A stretch of 6,723 bases of DNA, taken from positions 1-6,723 of the forward strand of contig NZ_CAMLIX010000251.1 in assembly GCF_946479975.1 (NCBI RefSeq), read 5' to 3'. Every line of letters starts with the position of its first letter. The first letter of the stretch is position 1. Positions 1 through 6,536 of the stretch are shown in pieces. The position numbers and the translations under genes were made by a program. This stretch comes from an uncultured Flavobacterium sp. GTDB taxonomy: Bacteria; Bacteroidota; Bacteroidia; Flavobacteriales; Flavobacteriaceae. The notes under the pieces were generated by a model. The model was not told where the DNA came from and made no database searches. It was given only the letters and a program-made list of their open reading frames with translations.

Positions 1-1
1 T

Positions 2-928
2 TCTCCATTATTAAAAAGTTACTACGGAACTGGAGGAGATTTAAATGTTGATGAGATCCACGAAGTTATTCCAATGACAGAAGAATGTGGTGTTTGGCAT
101 CCGCAGGAAGGTGTTTTTAACGGACATTTTAAACCAACAGAAGCTGATAAAATTAACAGAATCGGACAATTGCGTCAAGGTGTAATCAAGGTGATTGAAA
201 ATCCGAAATTCTCGCCAGATGTTACAAGAAAATATACTGTTGCCGATATGATAACTGGTTTCGGTGTTGCTGAAGCCGTTCGTCATTTCTACGCAACTTA
301 TGGCGGAGACATTAAAGGTAAAAAAGCAATCGTACAAGGTTTTGGAAATGTTGGTTCTGCAGCAGCTTTTTATTTAGCTGAAATGGGAGCAAAAGTAATC
401 GGAATTATCGATCGCGACGGCGGATTAATTAAAGAAGAAGGTTTTTCTTTTGAAGAAATTAGAACGTTGTTTTTAAATAAAGATGGAAATAAATTAGTTG
501 CAGATAAGATGATTCCGTTTGAAGAAATTAATTCAAAAATCTGGACAATTGGTGCTGAAATTTTCACTCCTTGTGCAGCTTCAAGATTGGTAACTCAAAC
601 TCAAATCGACAGCTTAATTGCAAACGGATTGGAAGTTATTTCTTGTGGAGCGAATGTTCCTTTTGCTGACAAAGAAATTTTCTTCGGATCAATTATGGAA
701 GAAGTGGATCATAAAGTAAGTTTGATTCCGGATTTTATTTCAAACTGCGGAATGGCAAGAGTTTTTGCTTATTTCATGGAGAAAAAAGTTCAAATGACAG
801 ATGAGGCTATTTTTAATGATACTTCAGAAATTATTAAAAATGCTATTGTAAAAGCGCATGCTTTGAATTCATCAAAAACCAATATTAGCGCAACTGCTTT
901 TGAAATTGCTTTGAAACAGTTAGTTTAA
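2..928 (+). CDS. Glu/Leu/Phe/Val dehydrogenase family protein (5' end missing)
   Basis: Oxidative deamination of an amino acid to its 2-oxo acid with a nicotinamide cofactor is the family reaction; the substrate cannot be fixed here. The frame is open from base 2 and reads SPLLKSYYGTGGDLNVDEIH before the first ATG at 74. That ATG is therefore internal and the true start lies left of the window. Visible are 308 C-terminal residues. Family full length is about 400-450, so the missing part should hold the substrate domain with the catalytic Lys and Asp. The Rossmann motif GFGNVG is at 338-355, and the acidic residue ending the second beta strand (IID, Asp at 410-412) favours NAD+ over NADP+ by inference. 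Expected later family motifs are present in altered form: SCGANVPFAD at 641-670 and PDFISNCGMAR at 728-760. The gene ends with TAA at 926-928 and is followed by a stem-loop terminator. Family assignment is firm; glutamate versus another amino acid is open. Confidence 0.9.
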   Translation, partial: SPLLKSYYGTGGDLNVDEIHEVIPMTEECGVWHPQEGVFNGHFKPTEADKINRIGQLRQGVIKVIENPKFSPDVTRKYTVADMITGFGVAEAVRHFYATYGGDIKGKKAIVQGFGNVGSAAAFYLAEMGAKVIGIIDRDGGLIKEEGFSFEEIRTLFLNKDGNKLVADKMIPFEEINSKIWTIGAEIFTPCAASRLVTQTQIDSLIANGLEVISCGANVPFADKEIFFGSIMEEVDHKVSLIPDFISNCGMARVFAYFMEKKVQMTDEAIFNDTSEIIKNAIVKAHALNSSKTNISATAFEIALKQLV

Positions 929-960
929 TTTATAAGCTTACAATTTAAAATTCTACAAAT

Positions 961-996
961 AAGGCCACTTCAAAATTGAAGTGGTCTTTGTTTTTA
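961..996 (+). terminator. Rho-independent terminator of the dehydrogenase gene
   Basis: A 12-bp inverted repeat pairs 961-972 with 977-988 (one G-T wobble) around a 4-nt loop. It is followed by a T-rich run broken by one G (987-995). It begins 33 nt after the dehydrogenase stop codon. The minus-strand side is followed by a weaker T-rich run, so it may also help terminate the convergent gene ending at 1042. Confidence 0.75.
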
Positions 997-1041
997 GTAC
1001 AAGTCCACAATCCATAACAATTCAATCAGTAGTACTGAATT

Positions 1042-2169
1042 TTATTTTTTCTGTAAAATAGTCTGTGGCTCTATGTATTTTTGAAGTAATTCGTCGATAC
1101 CTTTTCCGTAAATAAAATCATTAGCCCAACTGCAAATCGTATCTTCGTTTTCATTTAATATTCCTAAACGATTCATTTCTCTTATTTTTTTCTTTTCTCT
1201 AATGGATATTTTTCCATCTAACAAAAAGCCTACAATAATTAAAAGCATTAAAATTTTTCGTTGCTTTTCTGGCGTAGCTGAAAGTCTTTGCACAAAATCG
1301 TCAGACAGCAAATGTTTGTCTTTTGGGCTAATATTATATACTGTTAAAAGATTTTTGGCAAGTATGTAATGATTGTCATGAAAGTCACGTTTGCTAATGG
1401 CGATATATTGTAATGTATCGTAGAGCAGCGCATTAAAATCTTCAGATGGAGGCTGTATTTTATAGATGGCAAGAACAATACTTTCGATAAGATTTTGCCC
1501 CATGATAATGATTTTGGCTTTCCTTAATATAGTGTATGTTCCAAAGGCATTCCAAAAAGCAAATATGGGTATACCAACTGTGTTCTTTAAAACTCGCGCA
1601 GCGTAGCGTCCGCTAACACGTTCTATAAGCAGTTTAAAAACAAAATTAGACAAAGTAGCTTTTAGCATAAACATCAAATTCCAAAAGAAAATCGCTTTTC
1701 TATTCGATTGCTGCAACGGATCTATACCATAGGTTAAAATTTGCTTATTCTTTTTTTCCAGTCCAATATCAAGCATAATATTTTGTTTGTCCTGAGTGTG
1801 TTTGTTTTCATAATTCAAAAAACCTGTAGCAACAGCAATTTCATGAGCGCACCAGATATTTAAAAAGGTAAGCAACATTAATTCTATGTAAACCAATATT
1901 ACGCTGTAGATCCAAAAAGCTAAGGGCAAAACAAAAGTTCTACCAAATAAATGAAGAGTGGTAGATGGAAATAACCACGAAAAAAAATGCTCAGGAATAA
2001 TTAATAATACCACACCCATAGCTCCAAAAAAAGCAGCTAACGCTATTGATATTCTTTCTTTTCTTTTAATAACTGCTATTTCATCATCGTTAAGAATATA
2101 CAGTTTATCATCGGTAGTTACTTTTTGTATGGGTAATGCTGCATAAAATGATGCATATAATTTTCGCAT
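1042..2169 (-). CDS. Uncharacterised membrane protein with TerB-like C-terminal segment
   Basis: I do not firmly recognise this 375-residue protein. It may belong to the uncharacterised group labelled LBF_2804 family in genome annotations, but that is memory, not a search. The N-terminus (1-40) is soluble and charged. Two clear hydrophobic segments follow at about residues 41-60 and 81-106, and two more moderately hydrophobic stretches lie at about 165-185 and 195-215. This points to an inner-membrane protein with both ends probably in the cytoplasm. The C-terminal region (about 302-337) has a hydrophobic helix, then D318-G-K-I-S and a charged helix rich in Lys/Arg/Glu. That pattern recalls the DGxIS turn of TerB-like domains. 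The start at 2169 is the first ATG of the frame and gives a sensible N-terminus. There is no Shine-Dalgarno sequence, as is usual in this phylum. GC is similar to the neighbours (about 37% in a sampled stretch), so recent transfer is not suggested. It stands alone, convergent with the dehydrogenase and divergent from tonB. Confidence 0.8.
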   Translation of the reverse strand: MRKLYASFYAALPIQKVTTDDKLYILNDDEIAVIKRKERISIALAAFFGAMGVVLLIIPEHFFSWLFPSTTLHLFGRTFVLPLAFWIYSVILVYIELMLLTFLNIWCAHEIAVATGFLNYENKHTQDKQNIMLDIGLEKKNKQILTYGIDPLQQSNRKAIFFWNLMFMLKATLSNFVFKLLIERVSGRYAARVLKNTVGIPIFAFWNAFGTYTILRKAKIIIMGQNLIESIVLAIYKIQPPSEDFNALLYDTLQYIAISKRDFHDNHYILAKNLLTVYNISPKDKHLLSDDFVQRLSATPEKQRKILMLLIIVGFLLDGKISIREKKKIREMNRLGILNENEDTICSWANDFIYGKGIDELLQKYIEPQTILQKK

Positions 2170-2448
2170 ATCTATAAAAATTAAGCGTGCTCTTCTTCTA
2201 AAAACGGCTGCAAGTTAGTAAGGAAATTGCAAACCTTGTAAGATATTTCAATTAAAAAAAATCAAAAAAGCTATTATTGGTCTTAAAGCGGAATACATCC
2301 AAACCAATTTAAATTGCTTAGCCTTTTTACTATCATTGTCTTTGTTTTTATTTGCAAACTTTACAACCCTGCTCCTTCTTTGATTCTAAACAATTTTTAG
2401 TACTTTTAAACGTTTTTAAAATAATACATTACAAAATTCAGAATCTAA
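2170..2448. other. Divergent intergenic region between the membrane protein and tonB
   Basis: This 279-nt, A/T-rich stretch separates two divergent genes. It holds the probable tonB promoter (2379-2408). I found no convincing TAnnTTTG promoter on the minus strand for the membrane-protein gene; the nearest match is seven of eight fixed or free positions at about 2230-2237 without a well-spaced upstream element. No RNA gene, repeat or strong hairpin is evident. Confidence 0.6.
2379..2408 (+). promoter_or_regulatory. Candidate Bacteroidota-type promoter of tonB
   Basis: TTTG at 2379-2382 is followed after 18 nt by TACTTTTA at 2401-2408. The latter differs from the Bacteroidota primary-sigma consensus TAnnTTTG only in the last base. 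Transcription would start near 2413-2416, leaving a short leader of about 35 nt before the ATG at 2449. In an A/T-rich region such matches also arise by chance. Confidence 0.4.
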
Positions 2449-3348
2449 ATGAGTTCGTCAATTTCTTCAGATCAAAAGAAATCATTGTTATTCACCACTG
2501 CGATATATGCGGCAATAATTCTATTGCTGTTTTTTATTCGTTTTTGGCCTCCTTATAATCCGGAAAATAACGCTGCACTTGCCGATGGCGGTGGAGGTGG
2601 CGGTGGCGTAACTGTAAATTTTGGAGATAGTGATTTAGGAAGAGGAGCGAATTATAAAAGTGAAGTTCTCGAAGTAAAAAATAATGCTAAAACTGCTCCA
2701 GCAAAAGCAGATCCAGATGATGCCATTATTATGCAGGAAAATACAACCGCAGAAAACGATGTCGTTATTCCGACAAAAGAAAAACCAAAGAAACCAACTC
2801 CTATAAAACCAGAAACAAAACCTGTTCCTGAAAAACCAAAAGTTTCGAACTCTACAAACGATGCTTTAGCGAGTATTATGAAAGGCTCTAACAAAGGTGG
2901 TGACGGAGATGATAAAGTTGCGGGCAACAAAGGAAAAGCAGGCGGAAGCTTGAACTCTAACGGATATTATGGTTCTGGAGGTTCTGGCGGTGGAACTGGA
3001 GGCGGTAACGGAACCGGTAATGGTATTGGCACAGGAAGCGGTTACGGAGCCGGAAGTGGCGGAGGTTCTGGCGGTGGAACTGGATATACTCTAAATGGGC
3101 GAAAAGCATTATCTAAACCAGCTCCTAAATATACTTGCAACGAGGAAGGAAGAGTAGTGGTTGAAGTTACAGTTGATCAAAACGGAAAAACTATAAGCGC
3201 TACTGCTGGTGTGAAAGGAACTACTAATACTGCAAGTTGTTTATTAGAGCAGGCTAAAATTGCTGCATTAAACACAAAATGGTCGGCAGATTCAAATGCG
3301 GCAGCTAAACAAGTTGGAAAAATTATTTATAATTTTAGTTTGGATTAA
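2449..3348 (+). CDS. tonB: Energy transducer TonB family protein
   Basis: It transmits proton-motive-force energy harvested by ExbB-ExbD in the inner membrane across the periplasm to TonB-dependent outer-membrane transporters. The 299-residue protein has a short cytoplasmic N-terminus (1-11, DQKK before the membrane), one membrane anchor at about 12-32, then a poly-Gly run (47-53) and GVTVNFG (53-59). That last motif is a hallmark of Bacteroidota TonB proteins. A Lys/Pro-rich span follows at about 108-132, then a long Gly/Ser/Thr/Asn-rich linker (about 146-212). The C-terminal domain (about 213-299) has the pattern expected of a TonB C-terminal fold (GRVVVEVTVDQNGK, A-K-x-A-A-L, ending in a beta strand). 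The ATG at 2449 puts the anchor in the normal place; no Shine-Dalgarno is visible. Oddities are a perfect 24-nt repeat in the linker DNA, Tyr20 where proteobacterial TonB has an essential anchor His, and two periplasmic Cys (230, 264). exbB and exbD lie nearby but on the other strand. Confidence 0.85.
   Translation: MSSSISSDQKKSLLFTTAIYAAIILLLFFIRFWPPYNPENNAALADGGGGGGGVTVNFGDSDLGRGANYKSEVLEVKNNAKTAPAKADPDDAIIMQENTTAENDVVIPTKEKPKKPTPIKPETKPVPEKPKVSNSTNDALASIMKGSNKGGDGDDKVAGNKGKAGGSLNSNGYYGSGGSGGGTGGGNGTGNGIGTGSGYGAGSGGGSGGGTGYTLNGRKALSKPAPKYTCNEEGRVVVEVTVDQNGKTISATAGVKGTTNTASCLLEQAKIAALNTKWSADSNAAAKQVGKIIYNFSLD
2977..3084 (+). repeat. Perfect 24-nt direct repeat inside tonB
   Basis: The 24 bases at 2977-3000 recur exactly at 3061-3084, 84 nt (28 codons) apart and in frame. 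Both encode GGSGGGTG (residues 177-184 and 205-212). Codon choice is identical in both copies, although glycine, serine and threonine codons could vary freely. This suggests a recent duplication or ongoing homogenisation within the glycine-rich linker. Confidence 0.85.
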
Positions 3349-3390
3349 AACACGAATTTTACAGATTTACACTAAAATCTATTATATACA

Positions 3391-3424
3391 AAAGGCTTTC
3401 AGAAATCTGAAAGCCATTTTAATT
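3391..3424. terminator. Bidirectional terminator between tonB and the exbBD-side transcript
   Basis: A perfect 10-bp inverted repeat pairs 3394-3403 with 3406-3415 around a very short A/T loop. It is flanked by AAA on the left and TTTT on the right, so each strand reads as a hairpin followed by a T run. It lies 45 nt after the tonB stop and 13 nt after the stop of the minus-strand gene ending at 3428. It can therefore end both converging transcripts. Confidence 0.85.
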
Positions 3425-3427
3425 ATT

Positions 3428-4078
3428 TTATTTTCTAAAAAACTGTAATTGCTTTAATCTTATTTTTGCTCCATCTAAATCATACTGATTTCTGGAAAGT
3501 TGCTCTTGCAATTCATATTCACCAAATCTTAATTGTTTTATATTTGGCCCTTTATCAATTAAATTAAACTCTTTACAGGATTTACATTTAACAATAAAAA
3601 AATCAGAATCTGGAATACCTTCTTCTTTTTGCAAAATAAAAGTTTCTAAACTTGCATGACATTTTGTACACTCCTGTGATAGAATTTCCACAACTATTTC
3701 TTTACCTTTTACAAGACTAGATAATTTTAAAAAAGAATTCATTAATGAACCATAAAGCCATTTATTTAAGTCATTTTTAAAATCTATTTCAATAATTTTT
3801 GCTATTTCATAGAAGTAATCACAGATGAACTCTCTTTCTTCTGCATCAAAATTTGATTTATCAAAACTCTTTAAAGATGTCTTTAAGTCTAATTTTAGTT
3901 TATTTTGAGAAGCATTATTTTCTACCAACAATATTAAAGAATTAAGGCAATCATTGAATTTAGATTCCATTAAATCGCACAACTCAGATTTTGATGGATT
4001 TAAGCCTCGTTTTATCCATTCAGAATCAGCAAATTTGTTTTTATCCACTAGATAGTTTAGCCTTTCTATATTGCTCAT
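3428..4078 (-). CDS. DUF4844-like protein with C-terminal zinc ribbon
   Basis: Function is unknown. The 216-residue protein has no signal peptide or membrane segment and should be cytoplasmic. Residues about 15-115 are mostly helical in character and contain GLNPS (25-29), FDAEEREFICDYF (77-89) and LNKWLYG (104-110). I associate this pattern with DUF4844, from memory. A second part holds C137-x2-C140, 24 residues, C165-x2-C168, a probable zinc ribbon. The tail (about 180-216) is charged. The gene starts 9 nt after exbD stops, on the same strand, so it is probably transcribed from the exbB promoter. The strong hairpin at 3391-3424 ends the transcript. By hand count GC is about 26-27%, against about 35% in exbD. 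That contrast points to acquisition by transfer or to weak constraint. There is no obvious reason for it to act in energy transduction. An accessory or immunity-like role is possible but purely speculative. Confidence 0.8.
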   Translation of the reverse strand: MSNIERLNYLVDKNKFADSEWIKRGLNPSKSELCDLMESKFNDCLNSLILLVENNASQNKLKLDLKTSLKSFDKSNFDAEEREFICDYFYEIAKIIEIDFKNDLNKWLYGSLMNSFLKLSSLVKGKEIVVEILSQECTKCHASLETFILQKEEGIPDSDFFIVKCKSCKEFNLIDKGPNIKQLRFGEYELQEQLSRNQYDLDGAKIRLKQLQFFRK

Positions 4079-4087
4079 TTACTAAAT

Positions 4088-4483
4088 CTATTTCGGACTT
4101 GTAGCAATTACAAACTTCAAATTGTTCTTCACTCCTATCTGCAAAACATCTACTAAGTCTTGAACTTGCAGGTTAAACGGAATTCGGACAACAACGGTTT
4201 GTTCTTTGTCTGTTCCTATTTTTGACATTAAACTGGTTTCGAGGTTTTCGAAATCAACTTCTTGTTTGTCGATGTAGAACTTTTTATCTTCTGTAACCGA
4301 TAAACTTATAAGTTGTTTATTGGTTTTTTCATTCGCTTTGGCTTTTGGCAACGTCATTTTAATCACATTCGGATTTGCCAGTGTTGAGATAATTAAGAAA
4401 AACAACAACAGGAAAAACATAATGTCACTCAAAGATGAAGTCGCTACTTCGGCGTGAAATCTTCTTTTTCTTTTAATAGACAT
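4088..4483 (-). CDS. exbD: Biopolymer transporter ExbD
   Basis: ExbD is the proton-conducting stator partner of ExbB that energises TonB in the inner membrane. The 131-residue length is typical. A basic cytoplasmic N-terminus (IKRKRRFHAEV) leads into one membrane helix at about 17-36. Asp20 in SLSDIMFFLLLFFLI matches the essential membrane Asp of E. coli ExbD (Asp25). The rest (about 37-131) forms the periplasmic domain, with LPKAKAN after the helix and a C-terminal DLVDVLQIGVKNNLKFVIAT. The start at 4483 is 3 nt after the exbB stop, with a short AAGG before the ATG as a possible weak ribosome binding site, so the two are surely cotranscribed. The gene for the zinc-ribbon protein follows after 9 nt. 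The TolR/TolQ alternative is less likely because a TonB gene lies alongside. Confidence 0.92.
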   Translation of the reverse strand: MSIKRKRRFHAEVATSSLSDIMFFLLLFFLIISTLANPNVIKMTLPKAKANEKTNKQLISLSVTEDKKFYIDKQEVDFENLETSLMSKIGTDKEQTVVVRIPFNLQVQDLVDVLQIGVKNNLKFVIATSPK

Positions 4484-4486
4484 ACC

Positions 4487-5179
4487 TTATGCTCTTTGAA
4501 TTATATTGACAAATTCTAAAATTTGTTTTTGAATTTTTAAAGCGAAATCATCGATTTTCCCGTTCAATAAATGGTAAGCGCTATAAGCGATAATACCGAC
4601 AATTAATCCTGAACCAGAACTGATCATTTTTTCGTATAAACCTCCTGAGATGTTTCCGATACTGATATTTTCTGTAACCGAAATGCTGTAGAAAATTTTG
4701 ATAACCCCAGAAATTGTTCCAATAAATCCCAAAGTTGGTGCAATACCTGCTATAAGACCAAGGTGACCTAAACGTCTTTCCATTTCGCCAATTTCGATAT
4801 CTGCGGCGCGGTCCATGTTTGATTCGATTTCGGCAATTGGTCTTCCAATTACCAAAACGCCTTCTTTTAGAATATTTGCAGCTGCCGTGTCGCTTCTTTC
4901 TACAATTGTTCTTGCTAAATCTATATTTCCAGAATTCAATTTATCGCCTACATCCTGCATCAATCTATTGTCAATTTTTGACGCGCGGCTGATGTACATA
5001 TAACGTTCAAAAATCAAGTAAATAGTGTAAAATAACAAAATGGCAATTGGAATTAAGAAAACTCCACCCTTCATTATAAATCCAAACATTGAAATTTCTT
5101 GTTCTGGCGCAATCTTTTCGATTACTACATTTGAAGCATTTGCGATTGTATCTGTTTGTAATTGAATAAAACTAAACAT
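4487..5179 (-). CDS. exbB: MotA/TolQ/ExbB proton channel family protein (ExbB)
   Basis: ExbB forms the inner-membrane pentamer that encloses ExbD and couples proton flow to TonB. The 230-residue protein has a periplasmic N-terminus and a first membrane helix at about 38-57, ending at E58-R59. A long cytoplasmic helical loop (about 60-138) carries the conserved IGEMERRLGHLGLIA approach. The second helix at about 141-163 contains APTLGFIGTISGV, with Thr155 in the position of the conserved channel Thr (Thr148 in E. coli). The third helix at about 186-205 (SSGSGLIVGI) has Ser188 where E. coli has Thr181. A cytoplasmic C-terminal helix follows. It is the first gene of the exbB-exbD-(zinc-ribbon protein) transcript and diverges from folC with 130 nt between starts. 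The N-terminal stretch before the first helix is short and acceptable from the ATG at 5179. Confidence 0.92.
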   Translation of the reverse strand: MFSFIQLQTDTIANASNVVIEKIAPEQEISMFGFIMKGGVFLIPIAILLFYTIYLIFERYMYISRASKIDNRLMQDVGDKLNSGNIDLARTIVERSDTAAANILKEGVLVIGRPIAEIESNMDRAADIEIGEMERRLGHLGLIAGIAPTLGFIGTISGVIKIFYSISVTENISIGNISGGLYEKMISSGSGLIVGIIAYSAYHLLNGKIDDFALKIQKQILEFVNIIQRA

Positions 5180-5232
5180 ATATTAATTCTGGTTTTTAAT
5201 AATTAATTCTAAAAAATATTTGAAATTTGCAA

Positions 5233-5267
5233 TAAAGATAATTTTCGCTGTAATATTAAACTACAAA
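5233..5267 (-). promoter_or_regulatory. Possible Bacteroidota-type promoter of exbB
   Basis: Read on the minus strand, TTTG (5267-5264) is followed after 23 nt by TATCTTTA (5240-5233), one base from TAnnTTTG. The spacing is at the upper end of what this sigma factor accepts. The leader to the exbB start at 5179 would be about 45 nt. This is a weak call made because no better candidate exists in the 130-nt exbB-folC gap. A poorer match on the + strand (5226-5258, two mismatches) could serve folC. Confidence 0.25.
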
Positions 5268-5309
5268 AATCGAAATTTATTTCAATCAACAACTATTTTA
5301 TCCAAATAA

Positions 5310-6536
5310 ATGAACTATCAAGAGACTACCGAATGGATGTTTAATCAACTTCCAATGTACCAATTGCAAGGAGCTTCTGCGTACAAAGAAGATTTAACGA
5401 ATATTAGAATGTTGGCTGCTCATCTTGACAATCCGCAAAATGAGTTGAAATGTATTCATGTGGCCGGAACAAACGGAAAAGGTTCTACTTCGCATATGCT
5501 TTCCTCTGTTTTACAAGAAGCGGGATATAAGGTTGGATTATATACTTCTCCGCATTTAAAAGATTTTAGGGAAAGAATTAAAATTGACGGAAAAGAAATT
5601 TCGGAAGAGTTTGTGATTGAATTTATAGCGAAACACAAATCGTTTTTTGAAGCCAATGATATGAGTTTCTTCGAAATGTCGGTTGGTTTGGCTTTTGATT
5701 ATTTCGCTGCTGAGAAAGTAGATATTGCGATTATTGAAGTTGGTTTGGGCGGAAGATTGGACGCGACGAATATTATTACGCCTTTGGTTTCGGTAATTAC
5801 GAATATTGGTTTAGATCATACGCAGTTTTTAGGAAATACTCTAGAAGCTATTGCAGGCGAAAAAGCTGGAATTATTAAACCAAATGTCCCGGTTGTTATT
5901 GGTGAATATAACGATGAAACTAAACCTGTTTTTTTGGCTAAGGCCGAAGAAAACAATGCACCTATTTCTTTTGCATCTGATTTAATTGACCAAATTTACT
6001 TGTCTGATTTAATTGGAGATTATCAGTTTCATAATAAGAAAACGGTACAGCAGACGATTTCGATTTTAAATAATGAAACCGAATTTAAAATTTCGACCGA
6101 ACAATTAAAAGAAGGTTTATTGCATGTGGTAAAAAATACTGATTTGCAAGGCAGATGGCAACAATTGGGAGAAAATCCGAAAATTATTTGCGACACTGCG
6201 CACAACAAACACGGATTATTGGTTGTAATGAATCAGTTGAAAAATGAAAAATTTGAAAACCTGCATATTGTTTTGGGTGTTGTAAATGATAAAGACTTGG
6301 ATTCTATTTTGCCTTTATTTCCAAAAGAGGCCAAATATTATTTTTGCAGACCCGATTCTTCTCGCGGATTAAGCACTGAAATTTTACAAAGTGAAGCCAA
6401 AAAGCATGATTTGATTGGAGAAAAATATGATTCTGTAGAAATCGCTTTCGCGGAAGCAAAGAAAAAAGCCTCAGAAAATGATTTTATTTACGTGGGCGGA
6501 AGCACTTTTGTTGTTGCCGAATTGCCTTTGGGCTAA
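5310..6536 (+). CDS. folC: Folylpolyglutamate synthase / dihydrofolate synthase
   Basis: This cytoplasmic Mur-ligase-like enzyme uses ATP to add glutamate to dihydropteroate (making dihydrofolate) and to extend polyglutamate tails on reduced folates. The 408-residue length fits the family. The P-loop HVAGTNGKGST is at residues 50-60, followed by YTSPHLKDFRERI (78-90). EVGLGGRLDATN (143-154) holds the catalytic Glu and Arg. NIGLDHTQFLG is at 165-175. GEKAGIIK (183-190) has Lys185, the equivalent of the carbamylated Lys of this ligase class. LIGDYQFHN is at 234-242, and the C-terminal ligase domain carries R282-W283 and DTAHN (295-299). The N-terminal FNQLPMYQLQGASAYK is the usual FolC beginning and supports the ATG at 5310. 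No Shine-Dalgarno is seen. The single-function FolC versus bifunctional question cannot be settled from sequence; bifunctional is usual in bacteria with one copy. It diverges from exbB and no clear terminator follows. Confidence 0.95.
   Translation: MNYQETTEWMFNQLPMYQLQGASAYKEDLTNIRMLAAHLDNPQNELKCIHVAGTNGKGSTSHMLSSVLQEAGYKVGLYTSPHLKDFRERIKIDGKEISEEFVIEFIAKHKSFFEANDMSFFEMSVGLAFDYFAAEKVDIAIIEVGLGGRLDATNIITPLVSVITNIGLDHTQFLGNTLEAIAGEKAGIIKPNVPVVIGEYNDETKPVFLAKAEENNAPISFASDLIDQIYLSDLIGDYQFHNKKTVQQTISILNNETEFKISTEQLKEGLLHVVKNTDLQGRWQQLGENPKIICDTAHNKHGLLVVMNQLKNEKFENLHIVLGVVNDKDLDSILPLFPKEAKYYFCRPDSSRGLSTEILQSEAKKHDLIGEKYDSVEIAFAEAKKKASENDFIYVGGSTFVVAELPLG

Noticed and set aside
41..337. 98-residue open frame on the minus strand inside the dehydrogenase gene
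   Set aside because: It lies wholly within a well-supported coding region, has unremarkable composition and no family features, so it is a shadow frame.
2352..2558. 68-residue open frame on the + strand overlapping the start of tonB
   Set aside because: It covers the probable tonB promoter and overlaps the TonB anchor in another frame. It is Phe/Cys-rich with no recognisable features.
2652..2930. 92-residue open frame on the minus strand inside tonB
   Set aside because: It is antisense to the Pro- and Gly-rich segments, whose low complexity keeps other frames open. There is no independent support.
4815..5003. 62-residue open frame on the + strand inside exbB
   Set aside because: It is antisense to a conserved ExbB region, with no promoter or ribosome binding site and no family features.
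5456..5656. 66-residue open frame on the minus strand inside folC
   Set aside because: It is antisense to the FolC P-loop region, which is strongly conserved in the + frame.
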